Source of the DNA: Aequorivita xiaoshiensis | GTDB taxonomy: Bacteria; Bacteroidota; Bacteroidia; Flavobacteriales; Flavobacteriaceae | Direction: 5' to 3' | Assembly (NCBI RefSeq): GCF_022008395.1 | Contig: NZ_JAIRBB010000016.1 | Location: forward strand, 1-46,349 | Length of the DNA: 46,349 nt | Shown here: positions 8,668-18,328 of the stretch, piece by piece | Layout of the letters: the number at the start of each line of letters is the position of its first letter | Position numbering within the stretch: the first letter of the stretch is position 1 | Notes under the pieces: model-generated | Databases searched by the model: none | Seen by the model: only the letters and a program-made list of their open reading frames with translations | What the model was told of the DNA's origin: nothing | Position numbers and translations under genes: made by a program

Positions 8668-10005
8668 TTACAAGTTTCTTACAGCATCTTTAAACTGCCT
8701 TCCTCGGTCTTCGTAGTTTTCAAATAAATCGAAGCTTGCACATGCAGGAGAAAGTAGAACTGTATTATTTCTTTCGGCTACTTTATACGCAACTTGAACA
8801 GCCATTTGCATTGAATCTACTTCAACAATTGTATCTACTATATTTCCAAAAGCACTAATTATTTTTTGATTATCAACACCTAAGCAGATAATCGCTTTTA
8901 CCTTTTCATTAACTAATGGAAGTAATTCGTTGTAATCATTGCCTTTATCAACACCTCCAACAATCCAAACAGTTGGATTTTCCATACTATCTAAAGCAAA
9001 ATATGTAGCATTTACATTTGTTGCCTTTGAATCATTAACATACATCACATTATTGATTTTTAGCACATTTTCAAGTCTGTGTTCTACACCGTGAAACCCT
9101 TCAAGACTTTCTCTAATTGTTTGTTTACGTATTCTCAATAATGTAGCTACGGTTGATGCAGCCATTGCATTCTTTACATTGTGTTCTCCCTGTATTCCTA
9201 TTGTTGCGATTGGCATAGTGAATTCTGTATTATTTATTTTAATTATTATATCGTTATCTCTTCTAAATGCTCCTTGTTTCAATTCTTTTTTTAATGAAAA
9301 AGGAAGCGGTTGTGATTTTATGGGATTCTGTGACAGCCATTTTATGATATCCTCATCGTCGGCATCATAAATGAAAAAATCCTGCGATGTTTGATTCAAT
9401 ATTATTCTGAATTTGGACTCGATATAATTTTCATATTTATAATCGTATCTATCCAAGTGATCAGGACTCAAATTGATTAATGCTGCAATGTGAGGTGAAA
9501 ATGTTTCAATACCATCTAGCTGAAAACTACTTAGTTCTAATACGAAGTGATCGTATTTAGATTCTGAAACTTGTTCTGCAAAACTCTTTCCTATATTACC
9601 CCCAAGAGCAACATTTAACCCACCGTTTTTCAACACTTCATAAGTTAAACTAGCAGTTGTGGTCTTCCCATTACTTCCTGTAATTCCAACAATTGTCGCG
9701 CTTGTATATTTAGAGGCAAATTCAATTTCTGAAATCACCTTTACTTTATTTTCGCGCAACTTTCTCACTATTGAAGCAGTTTCAGGAATACCCGGACTTT
9801 TCATTACAACATCGGCAGAAAGAATTTTCTCTTCAGAATGACCTCCATCTTCCCATTCAATCTCATTATTTAAAAGAACTTGTTTGTACTTATCTTTTAT
9901 ATTTCCAAAGTCTGAAACAAACACTTGAAACTTCTGTTTCTTACCCAATATGGCCGTACCTACTCCACTTTCTCCTGCGCCAAGAATGACCAATTTTCTT
10001 TTCAT
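8668..10005 (-). CDS. murD: UDP-MurNAc-L-alanine-D-glutamate ligase MurD
   Basis: MurD adds D-glutamate to UDP-MurNAc-L-Ala in the cytosol. The 445-aa protein shows the short Rossmann-like N-terminus LVILGAGESGVGTAIL, the ATP loop GITGSNGKTTTASL at about 107-120, the central LSSFQLDG and LNLSPDHLDRY motifs, and the late NDSKATN and GGVDKGNDY motifs of the MurD family. It lies between mraY and ftsW with about 40-50 bases on each side. Length and motifs are typical. Confidence 0.97.
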   Translation of the reverse strand: MKRKLVILGAGESGVGTAILGKKQKFQVFVSDFGNIKDKYKQVLLNNEIEWEDGGHSEEKILSADVVMKSPGIPETASIVRKLRENKVKVISEIEFASKYTSATIVGITGSNGKTTTASLTYEVLKNGGLNVALGGNIGKSFAEQVSESKYDHFVLELSSFQLDGIETFSPHIAALINLSPDHLDRYDYKYENYIESKFRIILNQTSQDFFIYDADDEDIIKWLSQNPIKSQPLPFSLKKELKQGAFRRDNDIIIKINNTEFTMPIATIGIQGEHNVKNAMAASTVATLLRIRKQTIRESLEGFHGVEHRLENVLKINNVMYVNDSKATNVNATYFALDSMENPTVWIVGGVDKGNDYNELLPLVNEKVKAIICLGVDNQKIISAFGNIVDTIVEVDSMQMAVQVAYKVAERNNTVLLSPACASFDLFENYEDRGRQFKDAVRNL

Positions 10006-10045
10006 GTTTACTTATATTTTCGTTAAAACGTGAAACATCACATCT

Positions 10046-11278
10046 CTATCGAATTTTTAGCGTGACGATGGTTATTATCGCCAAGAATATTCCTACAATC
10101 CAAAATCGTGTTACAATTTTGCTTTCATGAAATCCTTTTATTTGATAATGGTGATGCAGTGGCGACATTCTAAAAATGCGTCGACCCTCACCATATTTTT
10201 TCTTTGTGTATTTAAACCAACCTACCTGCATTACTACAGAAAGATTTTCCATTAGAAAAATTCCGCAGAGGATTGGGATTAACAACTCCTTTCTTACTGC
10301 AATTGCTATAACTGCTATAATTCCTCCAATAGTTAAACTACCAGTATCTCCCATAAATACTTGTGCAGGATAGGTGTTATACCATAAAAACCCAATAAGA
10401 GCACCAACAAAGGCAGTGATAAATATGGTCATCTCTCCCGTATTTGGGATATACATTATATTTAGATAGTCAGAGAAAATAACGTTACCCGAAACCCAGG
10501 CAAACAATGCTAGTGTCACCCCTATTATCGCTGAAGTTCCCGCAGCAAGTCCATCTATTCCATCGGTTAAATTTGCTCCATTTGAAACTGCAGTAATTAT
10601 AAAAATCACAATCGGTATAAATATCAACCACACATAGCTTTTGTAGCCCTCTCCTGCCCAACTAATTAAAGTGGCATAATCGAATTCATTTTCTTTTACA
10701 AAAGGGATAGTAGTTAACATCGACTTATCCTTTACATAAAACTGGTCTACTGGACCTTTGGCTATAATTTCGGTTTGAGCTCCTGGTGTTGTGGTATTGT
10801 GCTGCACTACGATGTCTGGATGAAAGTACATTGTAACCCCTACAAAAAGCCCTAATCCAACCTGACCAATTACCTTGAATCTCCCTGGTAATCCTTCTTT
10901 ATCATTTTTAAACTTTTTGATATAATCGTCAATAAACCCAATTACTCCCATCCAAAGAGTGGTAACAATCAAGAGGATTACATAAATATTTTCAAGTTTT
11001 GCAAATAGTAAAACAGGAATTAATGTTGCTAGAATTATTATTATTCCACCCATTGTTGGCGTTCCTGCTTTTTCATTTTGACCTTCTAAGCCAAGATCGC
11101 GTATAGATTCCCCAACTTGTTTTTTTCTTAGGTAGTTAATGATTTTTTTTCCATAAACTGTTGCAATAAACAACGATAAAATAACCGCTAAACTAGCCCG
11201 GAATGTAATGAAGTTAAATAACCCCGCTCCTGGCAAATCGTATGTTTTGTCTAAGTATTCAAAGAGATAATAGAGCAT
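10046..11278 (-). CDS. mraY: Phospho-MurNAc-pentapeptide translocase MraY
   Basis: MraY joins phospho-MurNAc-pentapeptide to undecaprenyl phosphate in the cytoplasmic membrane, giving lipid I. The 410-aa product has about ten membrane segments and the family motifs: [11 protein letters not shown] near residue 72, [12 protein letters not shown] with the catalytic Asp pair near 116, [10 protein letters not shown] near 237, and MGDTGSL in the second half followed by the histidine motif SPLHHHYQ. A loop of roughly 70 residues after the fourth segment is longer than in Escherichia coli, as is common in Bacteroidota. Four bases separate it from the murE stop. Confidence 0.97.
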   Translation of the reverse strand: MLYYLFEYLDKTYDLPGAGLFNFITFRASLAVILSLFIATVYGKKIINYLRKKQVGESIRDLGLEGQNEKAGTPTMGGIIIILATLIPVLLFAKLENIYVILLIVTTLWMGVIGFIDDYIKKFKNDKEGLPGRFKVIGQVGLGLFVGVTMYFHPDIVVQHNTTTPGAQTEIIAKGPVDQFYVKDKSMLTTIPFVKENEFDYATLISWAGEGYKSYVWLIFIPIVIFIITAVSNGANLTDGIDGLAAGTSAIIGVTLALFAWVSGNVIFSDYLNIMYIPNTGEMTIFITAFVGALIGFLWYNTYPAQVFMGDTGSLTIGGIIAVIAIAVRKELLIPILCGIFLMENLSVVMQVGWFKYTKKKYGEGRRIFRMSPLHHHYQIKGFHESKIVTRFWIVGIFLAIITIVTLKIR

Positions 11279-11282
11279 TAGA

Positions 11283-12746
11283 TTATTTATTTAATAGCGT
11301 TAAAACTTCTTTTACAATTTTAAAATCATCAAAATCAAAACGTTCACCATTAATTTCCTGATAGGTTTCGTGACCTTTTCCAGCAATTAAAATAATGTCG
11401 TTTTCATTAGCCATTTGGCAAGCCGCTTTTATGGCTTCTTTTCTATTTGTTATAGAGATTGTTTTTTTATAATGTTCGGCAGGTACTCCTGCTTCAACTT
11501 GTTCAATAATTCTATCTGGATTTTCAGTACGAGGATTATCACTAGTAAAAACCACTTTTGTGCTTAACGTAGCAGCTATTTTACCCATTACCGGACGTTT
11601 AGATGTATCGCGATCGCCGCCACATCCTACAACGGTTATTACTTCTTCATTTCCTGTACGAATACTATTGATTGTTTCTAATACATTCTTTAGTGCATCA
11701 GGAGTGTGCGCATAATCTACAATAGCGGTTATCTTCTTTTCTGAAATTAAATATTGAAACCTCCCATCAACACTGTCTAGAGTGCTAATTAGTTGAAGCG
11801 TTTCTAGCTCCTTCAATCCTAATAGCTGAGCAGTTCCGTAAATTGCAAGTAGGTTATACACATTGAAGCCACCTATCAGTTTCACCCACAATTCTTGATT
11901 GTCGATTTTAATAAGCTGTCCCGAAAATTGACTTTCTAAAATTTGCGCCTTAAAGTCTGCAAATGTTTTTAAGGCATAGGTTTGTTTCTTTGCTTTGGTA
12001 TTCTGAAGCATAACTGCTCCGTTCTTATCATCAGCATTAACTAAGGCAAAAGCCGCTTTTGGTAGATTGTCGAAAAACGATTTTTTTACATCGCGGTATT
12101 CAGCGAAATCTTTATGATAATCTAAATGATCGTGAGATAGGTTAGTGTAGACACCTCCTGCAAATTGTAAAGCTTCTGTTCGTTTTTGATGAATTCCGTG
12201 AGAACTCACTTCCATAAAACAGAATTCTACACCTGCATCAACCATTTTACGCAAATAATAATTTATAGTGATTGAATCTGGAGTTGTATGTGATGTTTTA
12301 TGCTCGGTATCCCCAACCATTATATTCACGGTAGAGATCAACCCAACCTCCATCCCAGCTTTTTTGAAAAGCTTGTATAACAATGTAGAAATTGTTGTTT
12401 TCCCATTGGTTCCCGTAATCCCAACTAGTTTTAAGTCTTCTGATGGATTCCCGTAGAAGTTCGCCGCCATAATTGCTAAGGCCTTATGGGTATCAACAAC
12501 CTGAACATAGGTAATTCCATTTACTATGTTGTCAGGTAATGTTTCACATATAATCGCCAAAGCTCCTTGATCTGCAGCTTTTTTTATGAATTGATGTCCA
12601 TCAGAAACAGTTCCTTTTAAAGCTACAAAAATATCGTTCAACGATACTTTTCTAGAATCAAATTCCAGATTGTTAACAGCCACGGAAGTATTTCCAACGA
12701 CACTTTCGATGGTAACTTTATATAATATGTCCTTTAAAAGAATCAC
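11283..12746 (-). CDS. murE: MurE, meso-diaminopimelate-adding ligase
   Basis: MurE adds the third amino acid to the precursor peptide. The 487-aa protein has the ATP loop [12 protein letters not shown] at about 109-120, the central [10 protein letters not shown] and [10 protein letters not shown] motifs, DYAHTPDAL near 344, and DNPR at 403-406. DNPR is the signature of meso-diaminopimelate selection, so the peptidoglycan should be of the DAP type, as expected for Bacteroidota. The start overlaps the ftsI stop by 4 bases (ATGA), a typical coupling arrangement. Confidence 0.97.
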   Translation of the reverse strand: MILLKDILYKVTIESVVGNTSVAVNNLEFDSRKVSLNDIFVALKGTVSDGHQFIKKAADQGALAIICETLPDNIVNGITYVQVVDTHKALAIMAANFYGNPSEDLKLVGITGTNGKTTISTLLYKLFKKAGMEVGLISTVNIMVGDTEHKTSHTTPDSITINYYLRKMVDAGVEFCFMEVSSHGIHQKRTEALQFAGGVYTNLSHDHLDYHKDFAEYRDVKKSFFDNLPKAAFALVNADDKNGAVMLQNTKAKKQTYALKTFADFKAQILESQFSGQLIKIDNQELWVKLIGGFNVYNLLAIYGTAQLLGLKELETLQLISTLDSVDGRFQYLISEKKITAIVDYAHTPDALKNVLETINSIRTGNEEVITVVGCGGDRDTSKRPVMGKIAATLSTKVVFTSDNPRTENPDRIIEQVEAGVPAEHYKKTISITNRKEAIKAACQMANENDIILIAGKGHETYQEINGERFDFDDFKIVKEVLTLLNK

Positions 12747-14743
12747 GATAATTTTAAGGTTATTAATTTGCCCTTCTCTAGGGTTTCTCCTGATTTTATG
12801 GATTGGCTCGAAACCGAACCATTACCCACAACTTGCACTTTTAGTCCAAGATTTTCTAGTATAGAAACCGCATCCATCCCTGCCATTCCAGTTACATTTG
12901 GAATAGTTTTATATGACTTTTGAAGTTTAGAATAGTATTTTTCGAAGTCTTTTTCAATTTCCGGATCTGGTGCTTCTATATTTTTTACATTATCTATGTT
13001 TCTAGATTCAGTAAATATTTTTTGAGCAATTCGTTTAAAAACAGGCCCTGAAACATCAGCTCCGTAAAATCCTTTCTTAATACTAGGCTTGTGAATTATC
13101 ACTATACACGAGTACTTCGGGTTTTCAACGGGGAAAAATCCTGCGAATGATGAAATATATCGAGGATTACTATTCCAGTCTTTGTACCAATATTCCGTAC
13201 GTGCAGTTCCGGTTTTACCCGCCATTGAAAAATCTGGAGAGTACAATGATCTACCCGTTCCACGCTCGACGGTATTTTTCATAATCTCCTTAATTTCACT
13301 CAAAGTCTTATCTGAACAAATTTTAGGATTAATAATTTTTGTATCGTAGGTAGTTACTTTTTCATTCCACGCACGAACCTCCTTAATAAAACGTGGTTTA
13401 ACCATCACTCCATTATTTGCAATAGCATTATAAAAAGTTAAAGTTTGTAAAGGAGTTAATTTAAGGTTATACCCATACGCTATGGAAGGGAGGGCGTTTC
13501 TACTCCACTTTTTATGCCCTGGTTCTGGAATCATGGGCTCACCTTCCCCTTTAATAGCCACGCCTGTTTTTTCATTTAGGTGCCAGCTTTTTAAGCGGTT
13601 TATAAATTTGTTTGGGTTCTTTGAATACCCTTCATCTATTATTGTAGCCAATCCTATATTGGAAGAAACCTCTAGAGTTCTAGCAGCAGAAATTTCACCA
13701 TATCCTCCTCTTTTAGAGTCGTGAACAGGCTGGCCGTAAAATACTTTTCTACCATTTCCGGTATCAACAACAGTGCTTGTATCAACAACTTTGTCTTCCA
13801 AAGCTGCCATCAATGCCATTACTTTAAAAGTCGAGCCCGGTTCATGCGATTCGTATACAGCGTAATTACGTTTTTCGTAATATGTGCCATTAGATGCCAC
13901 ACCTAAGTTTGAGACAGCTTTAATTTCCCCAGTAGCAACTTCCATGACGATAACAGTTCCGTGCTCAGCTTGGTAGTGCTCTAGTTGTTTTAACAAGGCA
14001 TGATGTGCTATGTCTTGAATATTCACATTAATAGTAGATACTATATCGTAGCCGTCTTGTGGTTCTATTTCATTTTCGTCAAAAATTGGCTTCCACTGAC
14101 CTTTGGAAATTTTTTGCTTTAGCCTGTGCCCTTCTTTTCCCGTAAGCAAATCGTTGAATGCTCCTTCAAGACCTACAGCATAATAACCTGGGCGGTTACT
14201 AGCTTCATTTCCAACAGTACGCTGAGCTATTTTCCCAATTGGATGCTCACGAACCGTACGCTGTTCTACTATAATTCCACCTCTATATGGGCCTTTATTA
14301 AAAAGTGGTAAGCTTCTTACCTTAATATATTCAGAGTAACCAAGGTTTTTTACTACAGCTACATATCTATTTTTATTGGCTCTAGCTTTTCTAAACTTGT
14401 TTTGATAATAAGAAACTGGTTTCCCAAACATTTTACTAAGCCCTTCGGAAAGCGGCCTTAAATTTTCATTAAAATCCTTGGCTTCTGGAGCTAAAGCGTC
14501 AAAACGTATATCGTATTTGGGCACTGAAGTAGCTAACAAACTACCATCATCTGCATACACATTTCCCCTATTAGCAGGTATTATAAAATTTTTGGTAGTA
14601 TTTTGTTTAGCGAGTTCACGATACTCATCTCCATCAACAAATTGAATATTTATCAACTTGATGCTTATGGCAAGAGCAAACAACAACATACACCCTGCAA
14701 CGATGTATATTCTATTTAATATGTTTCTTTCGTCAAATGCCAT
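12743..14743 (-). CDS. ftsI: Septal transpeptidase FtsI (PBP3-type) with a PASTA domain
   Basis: This is the class B penicillin-binding protein that cross-links septal peptidoglycan. The 666-aa protein has a short cytoplasmic start, a membrane anchor at about 12-31, a pedestal domain, and the transpeptidase domain. The latter carries the nucleophile motif STFK (304-307), SSN (360-362) and KTGT (510-513). The last 55 residues form a single PASTA domain starting near TIPNVTGM. Proteobacterial FtsI lacks PASTA, while FtsI of Bacteroidota often carries one. It precedes murE with a 4-base overlap and follows the ftsL-like gene by 38 bases. Confidence 0.96.
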   Translation of the reverse strand: MAFDERNILNRIYIVAGCMLLFALAISIKLINIQFVDGDEYRELAKQNTTKNFIIPANRGNVYADDGSLLATSVPKYDIRFDALAPEAKDFNENLRPLSEGLSKMFGKPVSYYQNKFRKARANKNRYVAVVKNLGYSEYIKVRSLPLFNKGPYRGGIIVEQRTVREHPIGKIAQRTVGNEASNRPGYYAVGLEGAFNDLLTGKEGHRLKQKISKGQWKPIFDENEIEPQDGYDIVSTINVNIQDIAHHALLKQLEHYQAEHGTVIVMEVATGEIKAVSNLGVASNGTYYEKRNYAVYESHEPGSTFKVMALMAALEDKVVDTSTVVDTGNGRKVFYGQPVHDSKRGGYGEISAARTLEVSSNIGLATIIDEGYSKNPNKFINRLKSWHLNEKTGVAIKGEGEPMIPEPGHKKWSRNALPSIAYGYNLKLTPLQTLTFYNAIANNGVMVKPRFIKEVRAWNEKVTTYDTKIINPKICSDKTLSEIKEIMKNTVERGTGRSLYSPDFSMAGKTGTARTEYWYKDWNSNPRYISSFAGFFPVENPKYSCIVIIHKPSIKKGFYGADVSGPVFKRIAQKIFTESRNIDNVKNIEAPDPEIEKDFEKYYSKLQKSYKTIPNVTGMAGMDAVSILENLGLKVQVVGNGSVSSQSIKSGETLEKGKLITLKLS

Positions 14744-14781
14744 TTTTTATCTGTATTCTTTTATTATTTTTTACAGTATTC

Positions 14782-15102
14782 TTAATCTTCTTCTTTAACT
14801 ATCCTTATGCGTTTAGGAGGAGTTGTTGAAGGTTGCAAGCCTTGACCTTCCATTGCAGCGATTATTTTACTTTCCATTCTAGTTTGCATCAATTGCATGC
14901 GCACATCTACATATTCGCTTTTCAACTCTTTTACCTGTGCATTTAAACTTGATATTTCGTGCACTTTTTTATCTGCGTTATGTGAAGATGCAATCATTAT
15001 AAGAGCTAAAAGAGAAAGAAATATGATGAAGCGCCAATTCTTTAAAGCCTCGTCACTTACCAAGAATTTTCCTTTTACTATGTTATAAAAGCTTTCCTTC
15101 AA
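14782..15102 (-). CDS. FtsL-like divisome protein
   Basis: The 106-aa bitopic protein has about 22 N-terminal cytoplasmic residues, one membrane segment at about 25-40 (WRFIIFLSLLALIMIAS), and a heptad-rich periplasmic part (VHEISSLNAQVKELKSEYVDV) that should form a coiled coil. This is the build of FtsL, which pairs with a second coiled-coil protein and with FtsI. Sequence identity to known FtsL is too low to see by eye, so the call rests on topology and on its place between rsmH and ftsI. Bacteroidota homologues are usually annotated FtsL-like. Confidence 0.85.
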   Translation of the reverse strand: MKESFYNIVKGKFLVSDEALKNWRFIIFLSLLALIMIASSHNADKKVHEISSLNAQVKELKSEYVDVRMQLMQTRMESKIIAAMEGQGLQPSTTPPKRIRIVKEED

Positions 15103-15184
15103 AACTTACGATTAGAGATTTATTAATTAGCGAAATACCCGCTTCTACTTCCTTTTAATCCAACATTTATTCAACCTCGTCTTC

Positions 15185-16081
15185 TTACAACTTCTCAGCA
15201 ATACGAAGTTTTGCACTTCTAGCTCGACTGTTCATCTTTATCTCCTCCTTGGTAGGAACGATAAATTTTCCAACCGCTTTAAATGGAACTTCAAAATTTC
15301 CGAACACATCTTTTTCAGGCTCACCTTCAAACATTCCATTACGGATATACCTTTTAACCAACCTATCTTCCAAAGAGTGGTAACTTATTAAGCTAATACG
15401 CCCACCAGGCTCTAAAACCTCGTTGGTTTGCAACAAAAACTCCTTAAGAGCTTCTAATTCTTGATTAACTTCAATTCTAATAGCTTGGTAAATCTGAGCT
15501 AGAATTTTATTTTCTTTATGTGCTGGTAAAAACCTACTCAGCACTTTTTTAAGCTGCTCGCTTGTTTTAATTTTTTCTTCTTCCCTAGCCGCAACAATCA
15601 CTCTTGCCATTGCCGGTGCACTTCTTAACTCACCATAGTTTGCAAGCACATCTCGCAATTGCCCTTCCTCATATTTATTAACAACTGTATAAGCCGAGAA
15701 ATTTGTTTCGCGATTCATTCGCATATCCAAATCCGCTTCAAAACGAGTTGAAAAACCTCTTTCTGCAACATCAAATTGATGCGAAGAAACCCCAAAGTCT
15801 CCAAGTATTCCATCTACAGTTCGAAACCCGTGAAACCTTAAAAACTTCTTTAGAAAACGAAAATTCTGATTTATCAACAAAAAACGCTCATCATCAATAG
15901 CATTAACCAAAGCATCTTTATCTTGATCAAAGCCAATTAGTTTTCCCTCTGGCCCTAATCTGCTTAATATTTCACGAGAATGTCCGCCACCACCAAAAGT
16001 AACATCAACATAAACTCCGTCTGGCTTAATATTTAAACCATTCACAGTTTCCTTCAATAAGACTGGATTATGATAGTCCAT
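15185..16081 (-). CDS. rsmH: 16S rRNA m4C1402 methyltransferase RsmH
   Basis: RsmH (MraW) methylates N4 of cytidine 1402 in 16S rRNA using S-adenosylmethionine. Visible motifs are HNPVLLKETV at the N-terminus, the SAM loop DVTFGGGGHS, GILGDFGVSSHQFD, RGFSTRFEADLDMRM, and the C-terminal ISYHSLEDRLVKR. The chosen start (298 aa) is the second ATG of MKRKMDYHNPVLL because the family normally opens a few residues before H-x-PVLL. The first ATG at 16093 is possible and adds four residues. Either start overlaps the mraZ end, so coupling is likely. Confidence 0.95.
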   Translation of the reverse strand: MDYHNPVLLKETVNGLNIKPDGVYVDVTFGGGGHSREILSRLGPEGKLIGFDQDKDALVNAIDDERFLLINQNFRFLKKFLRFHGFRTVDGILGDFGVSSHQFDVAERGFSTRFEADLDMRMNRETNFSAYTVVNKYEEGQLRDVLANYGELRSAPAMARVIVAAREEEKIKTSEQLKKVLSRFLPAHKENKILAQIYQAIRIEVNQELEALKEFLLQTNEVLEPGGRISLISYHSLEDRLVKRYIRNGMFEGEPEKDVFGNFEVPFKAVGKFIVPTKEEIKMNSRARSAKLRIAEKL

Positions 16082-16541
16082 TTTCCTCTTCAAAATTTTT
16101 ACCCATTACTTCCTCGGCTAAATCAGCAAAATCTTCTGGCGAAACAGAAATAGATTCCTCGTACTTGTTTTTATCCCAAATTTCTAATTTCTCTATCGCT
16201 GAAGAAACAACCAATTCTTTATCTATTCCCGCATAAGACATTAAGTCTTTCGGTATTAACAACCTACCAGCAGCGTCGAGCTCTACTACCTTAACTCCTG
16301 CAGTAAACATTCTAATAAAATCGTTGTTTTTTCTTGTAAACCGGTTAAGCTTACCCATCTTCTTCATCATCTCCTCCCATTCTTTCATAGGATATAATTC
16401 TAAACACGGTTGAAAAACCGCTCTTTTAATCACAAACCCTTCTTGCACCACCGAAGACAACTGCTTTTTAAGCGGCGCAGGCACCATGACACGTCCTTTT
16501 GCGTCTGCCTTACATTCGTATGAGCCTATTATATTGAGCAT
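16068..16541 (-). CDS. mraZ: Transcriptional regulator MraZ
   Basis: MraZ is the first gene of dcw clusters and binds its own promoter. The 157-aa product carries two SpoVT/AbrB-type half domains, each with the D-x-x-G-R pattern: DAKGRVMVPAPLKKQL near residue 13 and DAAGRLLIPKDLMSYA near 92. Known MraZ proteins form large rings that recognise short G-rich direct repeats spaced by one DNA turn. Four GTGG boxes lie 50-96 bases upstream of this start, which fits autoregulation. The gene overlaps the start of rsmH. Confidence 0.96.
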   Translation of the reverse strand: MLNIIGSYECKADAKGRVMVPAPLKKQLSSVVQEGFVIKRAVFQPCLELYPMKEWEEMMKKMGKLNRFTRKNNDFIRMFTAGVKVVELDAAGRLLIPKDLMSYAGIDKELVVSSAIEKLEIWDKNKYEESISVSPEDFADLAEEVMGKNFEEENGLS

Positions 16542-16573
16542 TACAGAAAATTCCTGTTTGTGATTTGTAGATT

Positions 16574-16581
16574 CAAATATA
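16574..16581 (-). promoter_or_regulatory. Putative dcw promoter -7 element
   Basis: TATATTTG on the minus strand fits the Bacteroidota -7 consensus TAnnTTTG. It would start transcription about 26 bases before the mraZ ATG. The -33 region has no clear TTTG and is occupied by the GTGG boxes. Confidence 0.6.
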
Positions 16582-16590
16582 TATATATTT

Positions 16591-16637
16591 TACCACTTTT
16601 TACCACATTATACCACATTGTTAATAAATTTTACCAC
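16591..16637 (-). promoter_or_regulatory. Putative MraZ operator: four phased GTGGTA boxes
   Basis: GTGGTA occurs on the minus strand at 16591-16596, 16601-16606, 16611-16616 and 16632-16637. The spacings are 10, 10 and 21 bases, so all four lie on one face of the helix. The three proximal copies belong to 10-base units of the form TGTGGTAAAA. Known MraZ sites are short repeats (TGGG-type in Escherichia coli, AAAGTGG-type in mollicutes) with the same one-turn spacing. The boxes cover the region just upstream of the -7 element. Confidence 0.75.
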
Positions 16638-16710
16638 ATTGCAGTCATTGCTTAACCAACATTTGAAAACAAAGGCTAATTTTAAGTAGAGTGTATGAAA
16701 AATTTTTGTT

Positions 16711-16718
16711 TACTTTTG
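16711..16718 (+). promoter_or_regulatory. Putative -7 element of the hydrolase gene
   Basis: TACTTTTG fits TAnnTTTG and lies 26 bases before the ATG at 16745. It also argues against the upstream in-frame ATG at 16691, which would lie outside the transcript. Confidence 0.55.
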
Positions 16719-16744
16719 TTTCTAATAAATTGCACCAACCAAGT

Positions 16745-17509
16745 ATGACTAACAACTTAAAGAAAGAAGGAAAATTTTCATATTTAGAAATAGGTGAAGG
16801 GACGCCAATCATAATACTTCATGGCCTTATGGGTGGATTGAGCAATTTTGATGGAGTTGCAAATTTCTTTCCTCCAAAGGGTTACAAAGTTCTTATTCCT
16901 GAATTACCCATTTACAAAATGACCTTATTGCGAACAAATGTGAAAACTTTCGCCAAGTATGTTGGTGATTTTATAGACCATTTAGGTTACGGTGAAGTTA
17001 TTTTACTTGGAAACTCCTTGGGCGGGCACATAGCCTTGCTTTGCACCAAATTATATCCTGAAAAAGTTAAGGCCTTAGTTATCACTGGAAGTTCCGGTTT
17101 ATACGAAAGTGCCATGGGAGAAAGTTACCCAAAACGAGGAGATTACGAGTACATAAAGAAAAAAGCTGAAAACGTATTTTACGATCCAGCGGTAGCCACA
17201 AAAGAAATTGTTGACGATGTATTTGAAACCGTAAACGACAGAAATAAGCTAATTAGAACTCTTGCCATTGCCAAAAGTGCCATTAGACATAATATGGCAA
17301 AGGATTTGCCTAAAATGCATACTCCTACTTGCATTATTTGGGGAAGAAATGACAATGTTACACCTCCTGAGGTTGCTATTGAATTTGACGAACTTCTCCC
17401 AGATTCGGAACTTTTTTGGATAGATAAATGTGGACACGCTGCTATGATGGAACACCCTGATGAGTTTAATGATATACTTTACGCTTGGTTACAAAAACGC
17501 AAATTTTAA
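16745..17509 (+). CDS. Alpha/beta-fold hydrolase
   Basis: This 254-aa soluble protein has the complete serine hydrolase triad of the alpha/beta fold: the nucleophile elbow GNSLGG with Ser91, Asp203 in WGRNDNVTP, and His231 in CGHAAMMEHP. The oxyanion HG motif is LHGLMGG near residue 25. The substrate cannot be told from sequence; related proteins include esterases and C-C bond hydrolases. The ATG at 16745 is chosen over the in-frame ATG at 16691 because a promoter element lies between them and MTNNLKKEGKFSY is a natural N-terminus. The gene is divergent from mraZ and is followed 54 bases later by engB. Confidence 0.9.
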   Translation: MTNNLKKEGKFSYLEIGEGTPIIILHGLMGGLSNFDGVANFFPPKGYKVLIPELPIYKMTLLRTNVKTFAKYVGDFIDHLGYGEVILLGNSLGGHIALLCTKLYPEKVKALVITGSSGLYESAMGESYPKRGDYEYIKKKAENVFYDPAVATKEIVDDVFETVNDRNKLIRTLAIAKSAIRHNMAKDLPKMHTPTCIIWGRNDNVTPPEVAIEFDELLPDSELFWIDKCGHAAMMEHPDEFNDILYAWLQKRKF

Positions 17510-17563
17510 TTGTCTATAGTTTTACAAAAACTTATTTCTCTATTTAATCTTAAATAAAAATAA

Positions 17564-18175
17564 ATGCACATTAAATCGGCAGAGTTTGTAATGAGCAATA
17601 GCGATGTGGACAAATGTCCAAAAGATCGCTTGCCTGAATATGCATTTATTGGGCGAAGTAATGTTGGTAAGTCCTCTCTTATCAATATGTTGATGCTTCG
17701 TAAAAATTTAGCTAAAACTTCTGGACGACCAGGAAAGACTCAGCTTATCAATCACTTTTTAGTTAATAAAAACTGGTATTTAGTAGATTTACCTGGATAC
17801 GGATATGCGCGAGTTTCGAAAAGCAGCAAAAAAACATTTCAAAAATTTATTACCGACTATTTTTCCAAAAGAGAGCAAATGATTCTGGCATTTGTACTTG
17901 TAGACTGTCGTCACGAACCCCAACCTATCGATTTAGAGTTTATGACTTGGCTAGGCGAGAATGGTATTCCTTTCAATATTATCTTTACAAAGGCAGATAA
18001 ATTAAAGCCGATGGCATTGGAACGAAACCTAAAGATATATACAGACAAAATGTTGGAAACTTGGGTTGAAATGCCAAAGTATTTTGTAACCTCAGCTAGC
18101 AATTCAGCAGGAAGAGATGAGCTTTTACATTATATAGATGAATTAAATTCAAATATAAATCGCACTGAAATTTAA
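17564..18175 (+). CDS. engB: Ribosome biogenesis GTPase EngB (YsxC/YihA)
   Basis: EngB is a small GTPase needed for assembly of the large ribosomal subunit. The 203-aa protein shows G1 GRSNVGKSS at 30-38, G2 around [12 protein letters not shown]3 DLPGYG at 75-80, G4 TKAD at 142-145 and G5 TSA near 180. These are the standard EngB forms, including the family-typical T in G4. Length is normal. It follows the hydrolase in the same direction and may be co-transcribed with it. Confidence 0.95.
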   Translation: MHIKSAEFVMSNSDVDKCPKDRLPEYAFIGRSNVGKSSLINMLMLRKNLAKTSGRPGKTQLINHFLVNKNWYLVDLPGYGYARVSKSSKKTFQKFITDYFSKREQMILAFVLVDCRHEPQPIDLEFMTWLGENGIPFNIIFTKADKLKPMALERNLKIYTDKMLETWVEMPKYFVTSASNSAGRDELLHYIDELNSNINRTEI

Positions 18176-18328
18176 TCTTCTTTACTTCCGATAAAACTGC
18201 TCGTAAAAAAGAAGCTTACAGATTATTCATCTTTTTATTGGAATACCCCCCACATCTCCATAACTTCGTTTATCTTGGAACAGATTCTTGCTTTTACCTG
18301 AATCATTACCTTAAACAAACCTAAGATT

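Noticed and set aside
18177-18216. CTTCTTTAC and GTAAAAAAGAAG after engB as a terminator
   Set aside because: The arms need a three-base bulge and no T-run follows.
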